Assembly (NCBI RefSeq): GCF_009496535.1
Contig: NZ_WIDL01000010.1
Location: 62,001 to 126,000 of the forward strand
Reading direction: 5' to 3'
Origin: Stenotrophomonas sp. MYb238
GTDB taxonomy: Bacteria; Pseudomonadota; Gammaproteobacteria; Xanthomonadales; Xanthomonadaceae
DNA length: 64,000 nt
Part shown: positions 1-8,212 of the stretch, in pieces
Layout of the letters: each line of letters opens with the position of its first letter
Position numbering within the stretch: the stretch's first letter is position 1
Program-made: the position numbers and the translations under genes
Notes under the pieces: model-generated
Database searches by the model: none
The model's input: the letters and a program-made list of their open reading frames with translations, nothing else
What the model was told of the DNA's origin: nothing

Positions 1-379
1 TGATCCGCGGCGGGTAGATGTCGCGCATGAAACGCACGTCGTCCATGCGCACGCCGTGCCAGGGCTCGTAATCGCCGGCGCGCTTGATGTCGGTGATGGT
101 CACCGCCAGCTGCTGGCCCTCGGGCAGCTGGCTGGAGGCCTGCTTGCGCAGGTGCTCGGCCAGCTTGGCCACCCAGTCGCCGCGCTCGGCTTCCCAGCGG
201 TTGTGGCTCTGGCGCAGTTCGGCGAATCCGGACGGGTCGTTCCACTGCACCTGCACGGGCCCTTCGCCGGCCAGGGCGCGCGGCGCCTGCGGATCGGTGA
301 CGGTGCGGGGGCCGGCCTGGGCGCTGCCGGCGGCGAGAAGGCCGGCCAGCACCACTCCGGCCAGGATCGTGGTTTTCAT
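1..379 (-). CDS. DUF3016-like exported protein (3' end cut by window)
   Basis: The gene reads leftward out of the window, so its C-terminus is missing. The ATG at 377-379 follows a clear GGAGG ribosome site. The product starts MKTTILAGVVLAGLLAAGSA, a typical Sec signal peptide with an AQA-like cleavage site. The mature part has VQWNDPSGFAELRQ and later GDWVAKLAEHLRKQA, which recall the DUF3016 family of small periplasmic proteins common in Xanthomonadaceae and Shewanella. The function of that family is unknown. The family call is from memory of these motifs; export is well supported. Confidence 0.7.
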   Translation of the reverse strand, partial: MKTTILAGVVLAGLLAAGSAQAGPRTVTDPQAPRALAGEGPVQVQWNDPSGFAELRQSHNRWEAERGDWVAKLAEHLRKQASSQLPEGQQLAVTITDIKRAGDYEPWHGVRMDDVRFMRDIYPPRI

Positions 380-560
380 CGCAACCTCCGGTTTGGGGTG
401 TCCCCTGCAGTGTGGGGCCGATCCGCAGGCCGGGCAATCGCCGGGCGCCGGGCGGTTGGAGCCGGGTTGCGGACGGTTCATCATCACGTGCCGTCGATAG
501 CCGCATGCCCAGACTTTCCTTCCGCTGCCGCAACGCCGCAAAGACTTTGCCACCTTGACC

Positions 561-2579
561 ATGCATCCGCCCGAACTGGAACCGTTCGTTCCGCCATCGG
601 TTTCCCCGGTGGCCGGGAGCCTGGACAGCTCCCCGCTGTACCAGGAGGTGTTCGAGGCGGTCGGCACCGGTTTCTGCGTGATCGAGGTGCTGTTCGACGA
701 GGCGCGCGCGGTGGATTTCGTCCACTGCAAGGTCAACGCCGCGTTCGAGCGCATCACCGGCCTGGCCGACGTGGCCGGGCGTCGCGCCACCGACGTGCTG
801 CCGGGGCTGGACGAGTACTGGTTCCGGGTGTTCGGCCGGGTGGTCGGCGAGGGCCTGCCGGTGCAGTTCGAGCGCTACCTGCCGCAGCTCGGTCGCTGGT
901 ATTCGGTCGAGGCGGTGCGGCTGGGGCCGGCGGCCGAACGCCGGCTGGCGGTGCTGTTCTTCGACATCTCGCGGCGCAAGCAGGTCGAGACCGAGCTGGC
1001 CGAAAGCGAGGCGCGCTTCAGCGCGCTGGCCGACGGCCTGCCGATGCCGGTCTGGGTGCTGGACGACCTGGGCCACGTGCGCTTCGTCAACAACGCCTTC
1101 GGCAGCTTCTTCGGGCTGGCCGGGGACCATGCGTTCGGGCCGCGCTGGTGGGAAGGGCTGCTGCACCCGGAAGACCTGAAGGTCTTCGAGTACGCGCTGG
1201 CCGAGGCGCTGTCCAACGAGCGCGACCTGCACGTGAGCGCCCGCCTGCGCCGCCACGACGGACAATGGCGGTGGCTGGAGATGAAGGCCGCGCCGCGTTT
1301 CTCCGCCGACGGCCGGTTCATCGGCCTGGCCGGCAACAGCCCGGACATCACCGAGCGCCGCGAGATCGAGATGGCGCGCGAGGAGCTGCTCGAGGCCGAA
1401 CGCGCCGCGCGCAACGCCGCCGAAGGCATGGCGCGGGTGAAGGACGAATTCCTCGCCACCCTGTCGCACGAACTGCGCACGCCGCTCACTACCATCCTGG
1501 GCTGGAGCGAACTGCTGCTGCAGCGCATGGAGGCCGAGCATCCCATGCGCCGCGGGGTGGAGGTCATCGCCAGCAGCGCGATGGCGCAGAAGCGGCTGAT
1601 GTCGGACATGCTGGACCTGAGCAGCATGCTGCTGGGCAAGGTGCAGCTGGAAGTGGAAGTGCTGGACCTGGCCGAGCAGGTGCGCGAGGCCGTGCGCCTG
1701 CAGGAGCTGGTGGCGCAGGGCAAGGCGCAGGCGGTGGTGGTGAGCGTGCCGCCGTTGCCCTGTCCGGTGCTGGGCGATGCGACGCGGCTGCAGCAGGTGC
1801 TGTGGAACCTGCTGGCCAACGCCATCAAGTTCACCCCGGTCGAAGGCCAGGTCGACGTCGAGCTGCGCCAGGAGGACGGGCACTACGTGGTGGACGTGCG
1901 CGACAACGGCGACGGCATCGCGCCGGAGTTCCTCGCCCATCTGTTCAGCCGCTTCAGCCAGGCCGACGCCACCACCACCCGCCGCCACGGCGGCCTGGGC
2001 CTGGGCCTGGCGATCGTGCAGCAGCTGACCGAGCTGCACGGCGGTTCGGTTTCCGCGCACAGCGCCGGCGCCGGGCAGGGCGCCACCTTCAGCGTGCGCC
2101 TGCCGGTCTACCGCGTGGAGAACGCCGGCCGGCCGCGGCGCACGGTGCAGCGGGTCGCGGCCGGCGAGCAGGTGGTGGCCGCCCACGCGCTGGCCGGCAC
2201 CCGCATCCTGGCGGTGGAGGACCAGCCCGAGGTGCTGGCCTATCTGCGGCGCGTGCTGGAGGAGCAGGGCGCCACGGTGGTGGCGGTGGCGTCCGCGGCC
2301 GAGGCGCTGGAGCTGCTCGACCTGCGTGGCCACGCCGCCTTCGACGTGCTGGTCAGCGACATCGGCATGCCCGGCATGGACGGTTATGGGCTGGTGCGCA
2401 CGCTGCGCGAGACCATGGGCGTGTCCGCCGCCGAACTGCCGGCCGTCGCGGTGACCGCGCTGGCGCGCGGCGACGACCGCCGCCGCGCGCTGGCCGCCGG
2501 CTTCCAGCGGCATGTCGCCAAGCCGTACAGCGTGGCGCAGCTGGTCGGCGCGATCCGCGAGGCCTGCACCGGCGGCTGA
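561..2579 (+). CDS. Cytoplasmic hybrid histidine kinase (PAS-PAS-HisKA-HATPase-REC)
   Basis: The ATG at 561 is preferred over an in-frame TTG two codons upstream. The 672-residue product has no membrane segment. Two PAS-like sensor domains (about 30-140 and 150-275) come first. The dimerisation domain follows, with the phospho-acceptor histidine near residue 303 in LSHELRTPL. An ATPase domain has NLLANAIKF (N box), DNGDGI and GGLGLGLAI. The C-terminal receiver domain has its phospho-acceptor Asp near residue 600 in VSDIGMPGMDG and the conserved Lys in AKPYS. No output domain or cognate regulator lies beside it, so it is probably an orphan hybrid kinase feeding a phosphorelay elsewhere. Signal and partner are unknown. 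Confidence 0.9.
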   Translation: MHPPELEPFVPPSVSPVAGSLDSSPLYQEVFEAVGTGFCVIEVLFDEARAVDFVHCKVNAAFERITGLADVAGRRATDVLPGLDEYWFRVFGRVVGEGLPVQFERYLPQLGRWYSVEAVRLGPAAERRLAVLFFDISRRKQVETELAESEARFSALADGLPMPVWVLDDLGHVRFVNNAFGSFFGLAGDHAFGPRWWEGLLHPEDLKVFEYALAEALSNERDLHVSARLRRHDGQWRWLEMKAAPRFSADGRFIGLAGNSPDITERREIEMAREELLEAERAARNAAEGMARVKDEFLATLSHELRTPLTTILGWSELLLQRMEAEHPMRRGVEVIASSAMAQKRLMSDMLDLSSMLLGKVQLEVEVLDLAEQVREAVRLQELVAQGKAQAVVVSVPPLPCPVLGDATRLQQVLWNLLANAIKFTPVEGQVDVELRQEDGHYVVDVRDNGDGIAPEFLAHLFSRFSQADATTTRRHGGLGLGLAIVQQLTELHGGSVSAHSAGAGQGATFSVRLPVYRVENAGRPRRTVQRVAAGEQVVAAHALAGTRILAVEDQPEVLAYLRRVLEEQGATVVAVASAAEALELLDLRGHAAFDVLVSDIGMPGMDGYGLVRTLRETMGVSAAELPAVAVTALARGDDRRRALAAGFQRHVAKPYSVAQLVGAIREACTGG

Positions 2580-2621
2580 ACCCGTGGCTGCCGGCCGCCG
2601 GCCCGGTCCCGGGCGGGCCGC

Positions 2622-2627
2622 TAGAAT
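2622..2627 (+). promoter_or_regulatory. TAGAAT -10 element before rsmC
   Basis: CTAGAATGGCCG sits 29 bases before the rsmC ATG. The same hexamer occurs at nearly the same distance before DUF1415, yajQ, glmU, glmS and gloA. It is read as a sigma-70 -10 box giving a short leader. No convincing -35 box is visible. Confidence 0.5.
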
Positions 2628-2656
2628 GGCCGGCTACGTTCCGCTGGATACCCGCG

Positions 2657-3709
2657 ATGGCCGCCCAAGACGCCCCGCTGCAGACGCTGTTCCTCCCGTT
2701 CGCCACCGGCGCCCTGCCATGGCCGCAGGGACCGGTGCTGTTCCTGCGCGCGCGCGAGGGCTGGCCGCTGCGCGAGCATGCCGCGCCCGGGCAACTGGTC
2801 TGCGTGCAGAGCTTCCGTCCCTTCGCGCAGGCGCTGGAACGCGGCGGCTGGGACGTGCGCGACGAGGCCGGGCTGGACGCGGCGGATGCGCGCTACCCGC
2901 TGGTGCTGGTGCTGCCGCCGCGCCAGCGCGACGAGGCGCGCGCGCTGCTGGCGCGGGCGCTGGAACGGGTGGCACCCGGTGGCGTGCTGGTGGCCTGCCA
3001 GTCCAACAACGAGGGTGCGCGCTCGGGCGAAAGCGACCTGCAGCAGCTGGCCGGACTGGGCGGCAAACTGACCAAGAACCATTGCCGCGTGTTCTGGACC
3101 GCGCCGCTCGACGGCGGCCACGACGAGGCGCTGCGCAGGCGCTGGGCGGCGCTGGATGCGCCGCGGGCCATCGTCGACGGGCGTTTCCAGAGCCGCCCCG
3201 GCGTGTTCGCCTGGGACCGCATCGACCCGGCCTCGGCGCTGCTGGTCGAACAGCTGCCGGCCGACCTCGCCGGCCGCGGCGCCGACCTCGGCGCCGGCTG
3301 GGGCTACCTGTCGGCCGAAGTGCTGGCGCGCTGCCCGAAGGTGACGGCGCTGGACCTGTACGAGGCCGAGTCGCGCGCGCTGGCGCTGGCCCGCCGCAAT
3401 CTCGCCGGCAGCGCCGCGCAGCTGGATTTCCGCTGGCACGACGTCACCGCCGGCATCGACGGCCGCTACGACTTCATCGTCTCCAACCCGCCGTTCCACA
3501 CGCCCGCGCGCGAGGACCGGCCGGACATCGGCCAGCGTTTCATCGCCGTGGCCGCGCAGGCGCTGCGCCCGGGCGGGCGCCTGTTCATGGTCGCCAACCG
3601 GCACCTGCCCTACGAGCAGATCCTCAACGACAGCTTCGGCCAGGTGCGCGTGGCGGCCGAGCGCGACGGCTTCAAGGTCATCGTCGGCACCCGCGGGGGC
3701 CGCGCATGA
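2657..3709 (+). CDS. rsmC: 16S rRNA (guanine-1207-N2) methyltransferase, RsmC-like
   Basis: The product has 350 residues, close to the usual 340 or so for RsmC. The N-terminal half is the degenerate methyltransferase-like domain of this family. The C-terminal half is the active Rossmann fold, with the SAM-binding GADLGAGWGYLS and the amino-methyltransferase motif SNPPFH. It methylates G1207 of 16S rRNA in the 30S subunit. The start was chosen at MAAQDAPLQTLF, after a TAGAAT promoter box. The stop overlaps the next ATG (ATGA), so rsmC, rsuA and the HAD gene form a translationally coupled operon, two of them acting on 16S rRNA. Confidence 0.9.
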   Translation: MAAQDAPLQTLFLPFATGALPWPQGPVLFLRAREGWPLREHAAPGQLVCVQSFRPFAQALERGGWDVRDEAGLDAADARYPLVLVLPPRQRDEARALLARALERVAPGGVLVACQSNNEGARSGESDLQQLAGLGGKLTKNHCRVFWTAPLDGGHDEALRRRWAALDAPRAIVDGRFQSRPGVFAWDRIDPASALLVEQLPADLAGRGADLGAGWGYLSAEVLARCPKVTALDLYEAESRALALARRNLAGSAAQLDFRWHDVTAGIDGRYDFIVSNPPFHTPAREDRPDIGQRFIAVAAQALRPGGRLFMVANRHLPYEQILNDSFGQVRVAAERDGFKVIVGTRGGRA

Positions 3710-4413
3710 AGCTGGTCAAGCACATCGCCAACCTCGGCTACGGCAGCCGCAAGCAGGTGCAGTGGCTGTTCCGCGAAGGCCGCGTCACCGATGCCGACGG
3801 CGAGGTGCTGTACGCCGACGACAAGGTGGAGCACGACGCGATCCGCATCGACGGGCAGCCGCTGGACCCGCCGCCGGGCCTGACCCTGATGCTGCACAAG
3901 CCGGCCGGCTATACCTGCTCGACCAAGGACCAGGGACGGCTGGTCTACGACCTGCTCCCGGTCCGTTTCCGCGAGCGCTCGCCGCTGCTGTCCACGGTGG
4001 GCCGGCTGGACCGCGACACCAGCGGCCTGCTGCTGATGACCGACGACGGCGCGCTGCTGCACCGGATCGTGTCGCCCAAGTCGAAACTGGACAAGATCTA
4101 CGAGGCGCGGCTGGCGCAGGACCTGCGCGGCGACGAGGCGGCGACCTTCGCCAGCGGCACGCTGCTGCTGGAATCGGACGACAAGCCGCTGCTGCCGGCC
4201 GAGCTCGACGTGCTCGGCCCGCGCCAGGCGCGGCTGACCCTGCATGAAGGCCGCTACCACCAGGTGCGGCGCATGTTCGCTGCCGTCGGCAACCATGTCG
4301 ACGCGCTGCACCGCAGCCGCATCGGCGGGCTGGCGCTGGACGGCCTGGAAGAGGGGCAGTGGCGGCAGCTGTCGGCGGCCGACCTGCAGGTACTGTTCGG
4401 AGAGGCGCAGTGA
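3706..4413 (+). CDS. rsuA: 16S rRNA pseudouridine-516 synthase, RsuA family
   Basis: The 235-residue product is near E. coli RsuA in length. It has an N-terminal S4-like RNA-binding segment (about 1-60) and a pseudouridine synthase core. The motif GRLDRDTSGLLLMTDDG places the catalytic aspartate at residue 102, the same number as in E. coli RsuA. KIYEA and the late YHQVRRM segment are also typical. It converts U516 of 16S rRNA to pseudouridine. The ATG overlaps the rsmC stop by four bases, and its own stop overlaps the GTG of the HAD gene. The related RluB/E/F branch is the main alternative, but length and context favour RsuA. Confidence 0.88.
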   Translation: MKLVKHIANLGYGSRKQVQWLFREGRVTDADGEVLYADDKVEHDAIRIDGQPLDPPPGLTLMLHKPAGYTCSTKDQGRLVYDLLPVRFRERSPLLSTVGRLDRDTSGLLLMTDDGALLHRIVSPKSKLDKIYEARLAQDLRGDEAATFASGTLLLESDDKPLLPAELDVLGPRQARLTLHEGRYHQVRRMFAAVGNHVDALHRSRIGGLALDGLEEGQWRQLSAADLQVLFGEAQ

Positions 4414-5090
4414 CGCGGTTGGCGGGACTGGCGACGTTGCCGCAGGCGGTGATCTTCGACATGGACGGGCTGATGCTCGACAGCGAGCGCGCCCTGCTCG
4501 GCTGCCTCGCGCAGGCCGGCAGCGCGGCCGGCCACGAATTGCCCGACGACTTCCTGCTGTCGCTGATCGGCTCCAGCGACACGTTCACCCGCCAGCGCAT
4601 CGCCGCCCGGATCGGCGCCGGCGCGGTCGACGCCCTGCTGCAGGATTCCTATGCGCGCTACGACGGGCTGGTCGCCGCTGGCGTGCCGCACCGGCCGGGC
4701 ATCGTCGACCTGCTCGACACCCTGGTCGCCCACGGCGTGCCGCGCGCGGTGGCGACCTCCACGCGGCGCCCGCTGGCGCTGCGCAAGCTCGAAAGCGCCG
4801 GCCTGCTGCCGTATTTCGAACACGTGGCGACTAGCAGCGATGTCGCCCACGCCAAGCCGGCGCCGGACATCTACTTGCTGGCCGCCGCGAAGCTCGGCGT
4901 CGAGCCGCGCCATTGCCTGGCGCTGGAGGATTCGCCCACCGGCGTGCGCGCCGCGCTGGCCGCTGGCATGACCGTGATCCAGGTGCCGGACCTGCTGGAA
5001 CCGGACGCGGACGCACGCGCGCTGGGCCACGCGATTGTCGGCTCGCTGCACGAGGTGCGTGGGCTGCTGCAGCCGTTGCTGACGGCATGA
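4410..5090 (+). CDS. HAD-superfamily phosphatase / beta-phosphoglucomutase-like hydrolase
   Basis: The GTG at 4410 overlaps the rsuA stop (GTGA) and follows GGAGAGG, which decides this start. The product has 226 residues. It shows HAD motif I in FDMDGLMLDSE (nucleophile Asp and acid Asp), motif II in VATSTRR, a lysine in HAKPAPD, and motif IV in LALEDSPTG. The cap is inserted after motif I, the layout of subfamily IA enzymes such as YcjU, YieH and phosphoglycolate phosphatase. The substrate is probably a small phosphorylated sugar or nucleotide, but it cannot be told from sequence. It is the last gene of the rsmC-rsuA operon. Confidence 0.85.
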   Translation: MTRLAGLATLPQAVIFDMDGLMLDSERALLGCLAQAGSAAGHELPDDFLLSLIGSSDTFTRQRIAARIGAGAVDALLQDSYARYDGLVAAGVPHRPGIVDLLDTLVAHGVPRAVATSTRRPLALRKLESAGLLPYFEHVATSSDVAHAKPAPDIYLLAAAKLGVEPRHCLALEDSPTGVRAALAAGMTVIQVPDLLEPDADARALGHAIVGSLHEVRGLLQPLLTA

Positions 5091-5189
5091 ATTGCCGGGC
5101 GACTGCTTGGTGGGTGATGGCAACGCCGGGCTTCCTGCGTCAGCCAGCCTGCGCGCTGCCTCCTGGTCGGCAAGCTCGATGCCGCCGTC

Positions 5190-5290
5190 GTAGGAGCGGC
5201 TTCAGCCGCGATGAGGCTTTCCCATTGAATCCGCGTGTGGGTCGCAGGAGCTGCGTGTAAAGCCCCATCGCGGCTGAAGCCGCTCCTACG
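5190..5290. repeat. REPIN: two inverted GTAG-type REPs
   Basis: The left arm starts GTAGGAGCGGCTTCAGCCGC and the right arm is its inverse, ending in GCTCCTAC at 5289. Each arm can fold by itself (GCGGCTTCAGCCGC), and the two arms can pair with each other. The 238-base gap between the HAD gene and the convergent DUF1801 gene holds nothing else I can support. Confidence 0.85.
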
Positions 5291-5328
5291 CCGTTTCCCT
5301 GTATTTCGGGTAGCCAGCAGGGCCAACC

Positions 5329-5736
5329 CTATCGCTGCTGCATGCGCGTCATCGCGCCTGCGACACGCTGCACGAGGGCCGAAACGCCCAGATCGGTCAA
5401 CTGCCCGAAATAAAGGCAGGACTTGTCCATCCTGTGTTTCCCGAGGTTGGCTGGCAGCGGCGTGTCGTCCTCGCCGCAATCCAGGTAAATGACAAGCTCG
5501 CGGCCGCGGCTGGCGAACCCGGCCAGCGGCGCTTCCCCGGTCCGTCCACTCTCGCAGGCATAGCGGTACGACCCGTGGCCGACGATGCCCGGCCCCACCA
5601 TCGTCGGCGGTTGCCCGGTGAGCGTCTCGAACAGCGCCATCAGCGCATGGCCATCGGCCGCCTGATGGCCGTGGGTGTGCGAGGCGATGCACGCCTCCCC
5701 GCTGGCATCGGTGAACCGGGTCTTGTTTCCTGCCAA
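5329..5736 (-). CDS. DUF1801 domain protein
   Basis: The 135-residue soluble product has the DUF1801 pattern: an N-terminal ENKT-like start (MAGNKTRFTDAS), a central GPGIVGHGSYRYACESGRTGE block, and GKHRMDKSCLYFGQL near the end. These are small YdhG-like proteins of unknown biochemical role. The only long start is a TTG at 5734-5736 with no clear ribosome site, so the N-terminus is uncertain. It lies 29 bases downstream of the DUF1415 gene on the same strand, so the two may be cotranscribed. Confidence 0.78.
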   Translation of the reverse strand: MAGNKTRFTDASGEACIASHTHGHQAADGHALMALFETLTGQPPTMVGPGIVGHGSYRYACESGRTGEAPLAGFASRGRELVIYLDCGEDDTPLPANLGKHRMDKSCLYFGQLTDLGVSALVQRVAGAMTRMQQR

Positions 5737-5765
5737 TCGAGGGCTCTACGGGTCCTGCATAGGTA

Positions 5766-6314
5766 TCAATCCCCGGCCAGCAGCGTGTTCCAGCCCTCCA
5801 CGCCCAGTTTGTCCAGCGTGGCGATGTTGCGCTCGACGATCACGTCCGGGTCCGGGAACGCGGCCACCGCGCGCTCCACGCTGTCCTCGCGCAGCAGGTG
5901 CAGGGTCGGCCAGGGCGCGCGGTTGGTGTAGTTGCTGACGTCGTCCGGCGCGGCGCCGGCGAACTGGTACTGCGGGTGGAAGCTGGCCACCTGCAGGATG
6001 CCCTGCAGGTCCAGCGCCTCCACCGCCGCGTCGGCGTTGTCGAGGAAGTCGTTGTAGTCGAGGAAATCGGTGAGCACCTGCGGGTGCACGATCAGCGTGG
6101 TGTCGATCTGTTCGGCCGGCGTGTCGCGCAGGCGCAGCAGTTCCTCGGCCAGTTCCTCCAGCAGCGCCTCGGGCGTGGTGGCGTCGCTGAGCACGAAGCG
6201 CACCTGCTCCTTGACGTACACCGCCTTGGCGAACGGGCACAGGTTCAGCCCGATCACGGCCTTCTCCAGCCAGCGGCGGGGGTCGGCGATGGGGTCGTGG
6301 GCGGTGTCGTTCAT
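5766..6314 (-). CDS. DUF1415 family protein
   Basis: The product has 182 residues and no signal peptide or membrane segment. WLEKAVIGLNLCPFAK near the N-terminus is the hallmark of DUF1415, with a conserved cysteine. TTLIVHPQVLTDFLDYNDFLD and ASFHPQYQFAG follow, then an APWPTLHLLREDS stretch. The family is widespread in gamma- and betaproteobacteria and has no assigned function. A TAGAAT -10 box (6347 to 6342, minus strand) lies 27 bases before the ATG. Confidence 0.88.
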   Translation of the reverse strand: MNDTAHDPIADPRRWLEKAVIGLNLCPFAKAVYVKEQVRFVLSDATTPEALLEELAEELLRLRDTPAEQIDTTLIVHPQVLTDFLDYNDFLDNADAAVEALDLQGILQVASFHPQYQFAGAAPDDVSNYTNRAPWPTLHLLREDSVERAVAAFPDPDVIVERNIATLDKLGVEGWNTLLAGD

Positions 6315-6341
6315 GGCGGCCGGGCGGGAAACGGGGCGGCC

Positions 6342-6347
6342 ATTCTA
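6342..6347 (-). promoter_or_regulatory. TAGAAT -10 element before the DUF1415 gene
   Basis: On the minus strand CTAGAATGGCCG ends 27 bases before the ATG. It is the same string as before rsmC and yajQ. Confidence 0.5.
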
Positions 6348-6387
6348 GGGGATGCCGGTCACCAAGGCGGCGATGGCCTGAAACGCC

Positions 6388-6455
6388 GTAGGAGCGGCTT
6401 CAGCCGCGATGGAGCTTTCCCGGGAAGGCCCCATCGCGGCTGAAGCCGCTCCTAC
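6388..6455. repeat. REPIN: two inverted GTAG-type REPs
   Basis: A short version of the same REP pair: GTAGGAGCGGCTTCAGCCGC at the left and its inverse ending CTCCTAC at the right, with a spacer of about 25 bases. It sits between yajQ and the DUF1415 gene, both leftward. Confidence 0.88.
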
Positions 6456-6487
6456 GGTGACATGCAGCCGGTTGCGGGCCGGCGGGC

Positions 6488-6973
6488 TCAATCGCGGAAG
6501 TTGTCGAACTGCAGCGGCTGCTCGAACTCGGTCTTCTTCAGCAGCGCGATCGTTTCCTGCAGGTCGTCGCGCTTCTTGCCGTTCACGCGCAGCTTGTCGC
6601 CGTTGATCTGGGTGTCGACCTTGATCTTGGATTCCTTGATCTTCGCGGCGATCTGCTTGGCCAGTTTCTGCTCGATGCCCTGCTTGACCGTGACCTGCTG
6701 GCGCGCGCCGGCCAGGTTGGTCTCGACATCGCCGAACTCCATGCAGCGGAAGTCGATGCTGCGCGCGGCCAGGCGCTGCTTGAGGATGTCGGCCATCTGC
6801 TTGAGCTGGAAATCGCTGGGTGCGGCCAGCTTGATCAGCGTGTCGCCGTCCTGCTCGAACTTCGCGTCCACGCCTTTGAAATCGAAGCGCGTGGACAGCT
6901 CGCGGTTGGCCTGGTCGATGGCATTGGTCAGTTCGTGCTTGTCGACTTCGGACACGACGTCGAAGGAAGGCAT
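6488..6973 (-). CDS. yajQ: YajQ-family nucleotide/cyclic di-GMP-binding protein
   Basis: The 161-residue product matches YajQ along its whole length: MPSFDVVSEVDKHELTNAID at the start, a central FRCMEFGDVE, QKLAKQIAAKIKESKIKVD, and an FDNFRD C-terminus. The fold is two tandem ferredoxin-like domains. In Xanthomonas campestris the YajQ homologue binds cyclic di-GMP and acts with a transcription factor on virulence genes; that role here is inferred from the family. A TAGAAT box lies 30 bases before the ATG. The gene is apparently monocistronic. Confidence 0.93.
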   Translation of the reverse strand: MPSFDVVSEVDKHELTNAIDQANRELSTRFDFKGVDAKFEQDGDTLIKLAAPSDFQLKQMADILKQRLAARSIDFRCMEFGDVETNLAGARQQVTVKQGIEQKLAKQIAAKIKESKIKVDTQINGDKLRVNGKKRDDLQETIALLKKTEFEQPLQFDNFRD

Positions 6974-7003
6974 GGGGAGGCTCCTGGCGGAAAAACAGCG
7001 GCC

Positions 7004-7009
7004 ATTCTA
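7004..7009 (-). promoter_or_regulatory. TAGAAT -10 element before yajQ
   Basis: CTAGAATGGCCG on the minus strand, 30 bases before the ATG and in the same context as rsmC. Confidence 0.5.
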
Positions 7010-7033
7010 GGCGATCGCCCCGTGGCGCCGCCG

Positions 7034-8134
7034 TCAGGGCGCGTCCTTCCACTGCGCATGCAGCAGGTTGGCCGCCGCGTAGCAGGCCGGGGCGTCCTTG
7101 TTGGACAGCACGATCACCGTCTCGCCGGTGTGTGGGTAGGTGCGCACGTCGGTGCAGATGCCGTCGGCGCTGCCGCCGTGGCCCCAGCGGAAATCGCGTT
7201 CGGGCACGCCCTCGCCGTAGCCGGTGGCGAAGAAGCCCAGGCCCATGAACTCGCGCTGCGGCGTGGTCGCTTCCATGAACAGCGGCAGGGGCAGCAGCCG
7301 GCCGTCGCGCAGCGCCTGCACGAAGCGCAGAAGGTCGCCGGCCGGCGCCACCTGCCCGCCGGCGGCGAAGCCGCGCGCCGGCAGCGTGGCGCAGTTGCGC
7401 ACGCGCTTGCCTTCAACCTCGACATAGCCCGCCGCCAGGTCCGGCGCCGGATCGTCGCAGTCGACGAAGCCGGTGCGGAGCATCCCGGCCGGCTTCAGCA
7501 CGTGGTCGCGGATGTAGGACTCGAAATCCTGCCCGGACAGCACCTCGACCATGCGTCCCAGCACCACGTAGCCGTAGTTGCCGTATTTCTGCTGCGTGCC
7601 CGGCGCGAACTCCGGCGGGCGGTTGCCGTGCAGGGCGATGATGTCGGCCGGCGTGCGCAGCCGCGCGCGCTCGGCCGCATGCTCGGCGCCGAACAGTTCG
7701 TCCACGTCGCCGGCGCCGGCGGTGTGGGTGAGCAGCTGGCGCACGGTCACCGTGTCGGCGAAGGCGCGGTTGGGATAGTCCTCCAGCACCTCGCCGACGT
7801 GGCTGTCCAGGGTGACGCGGCCGGCGGCGACCTGCTGCAGGATCGCCACGCTGGTGAACATCTTGCCGGCCGAGGCCAGGTTCAGGCGGTCGTCGGCGCG
7901 CAGCGGCGCCTCGCCGTTCTCGTCGCGCAGGCCATAGGCCTTCTCGAACACCACCTCGCCGTCGTGCGCGACCAGCACCACGCCGGAAAAGCGCCCGGCG
8001 GTCTCCAGCCCGAGGACGAAGCCGTCCAGCCGCGCCAGGTCGGTGGCCGAAGGCGCCTGCGCCGCGGCCGTCGCGCAGGCCACGGACAGGGCCAGCGCGG
8101 CCACGGGGCGAAGCAGGGTGGAAATGGCAGGCAT
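7034..8134 (-). CDS. Secreted serine hydrolase, beta-lactamase/class C-like (DUF/EstB type)
   Basis: The 366-residue product starts MPAISTLLRPVAALALSVAC, a signal peptide ending near ATAAAQA. The beta-lactamase fold shows the SxxK nucleophile motif as SAGK (Ser 88, Lys 91), a Tyr-x-Asn motif as YGN (184-186) in YGNYGYVVLG, and a late HGG motif in RWGHGGSADG. These are the three active-site elements of class C beta-lactamases, DD-peptidases and EstB esterases. Substrate choice among peptides, esters and beta-lactams cannot be told. The 78-base gap to the divergent transporter gene must hold both promoters. Confidence 0.87.
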   Translation of the reverse strand: MPAISTLLRPVAALALSVACATAAAQAPSATDLARLDGFVLGLETAGRFSGVVLVAHDGEVVFEKAYGLRDENGEAPLRADDRLNLASAGKMFTSVAILQQVAAGRVTLDSHVGEVLEDYPNRAFADTVTVRQLLTHTAGAGDVDELFGAEHAAERARLRTPADIIALHGNRPPEFAPGTQQKYGNYGYVVLGRMVEVLSGQDFESYIRDHVLKPAGMLRTGFVDCDDPAPDLAAGYVEVEGKRVRNCATLPARGFAAGGQVAPAGDLLRFVQALRDGRLLPLPLFMEATTPQREFMGLGFFATGYGEGVPERDFRWGHGGSADGICTDVRTYPHTGETVIVLSNKDAPACYAAANLLHAQWKDAP

Positions 8135-8200
8135 GCGTCCGGCTCCGGCGGAAGGTGGGACGAGCATAGCGGCAGCGCGGCGGGCGCCGGCACGGCCTGC

Positions 8201-8206
8201 GATAAT
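8201..8206 (+). promoter_or_regulatory. Possible -10 box giving a leaderless transcript
   Basis: GATAAT ends seven bases before the ATG of the EamA transporter at 8213. If it is the -10 box, transcription would start at or next to the ATG, and no ribosome site would be present. Confidence 0.35.
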
Positions 8207-8212
8207 CGGGCC

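Noticed and set aside
56-3709. A 1217-codon open frame running across the hybrid kinase and rsmC
   Set aside because: Only its last part is RsmC. The upstream part is the kinase gene read in another frame, open because of high GC, and rich in Arg/Ala/Gly without motifs.
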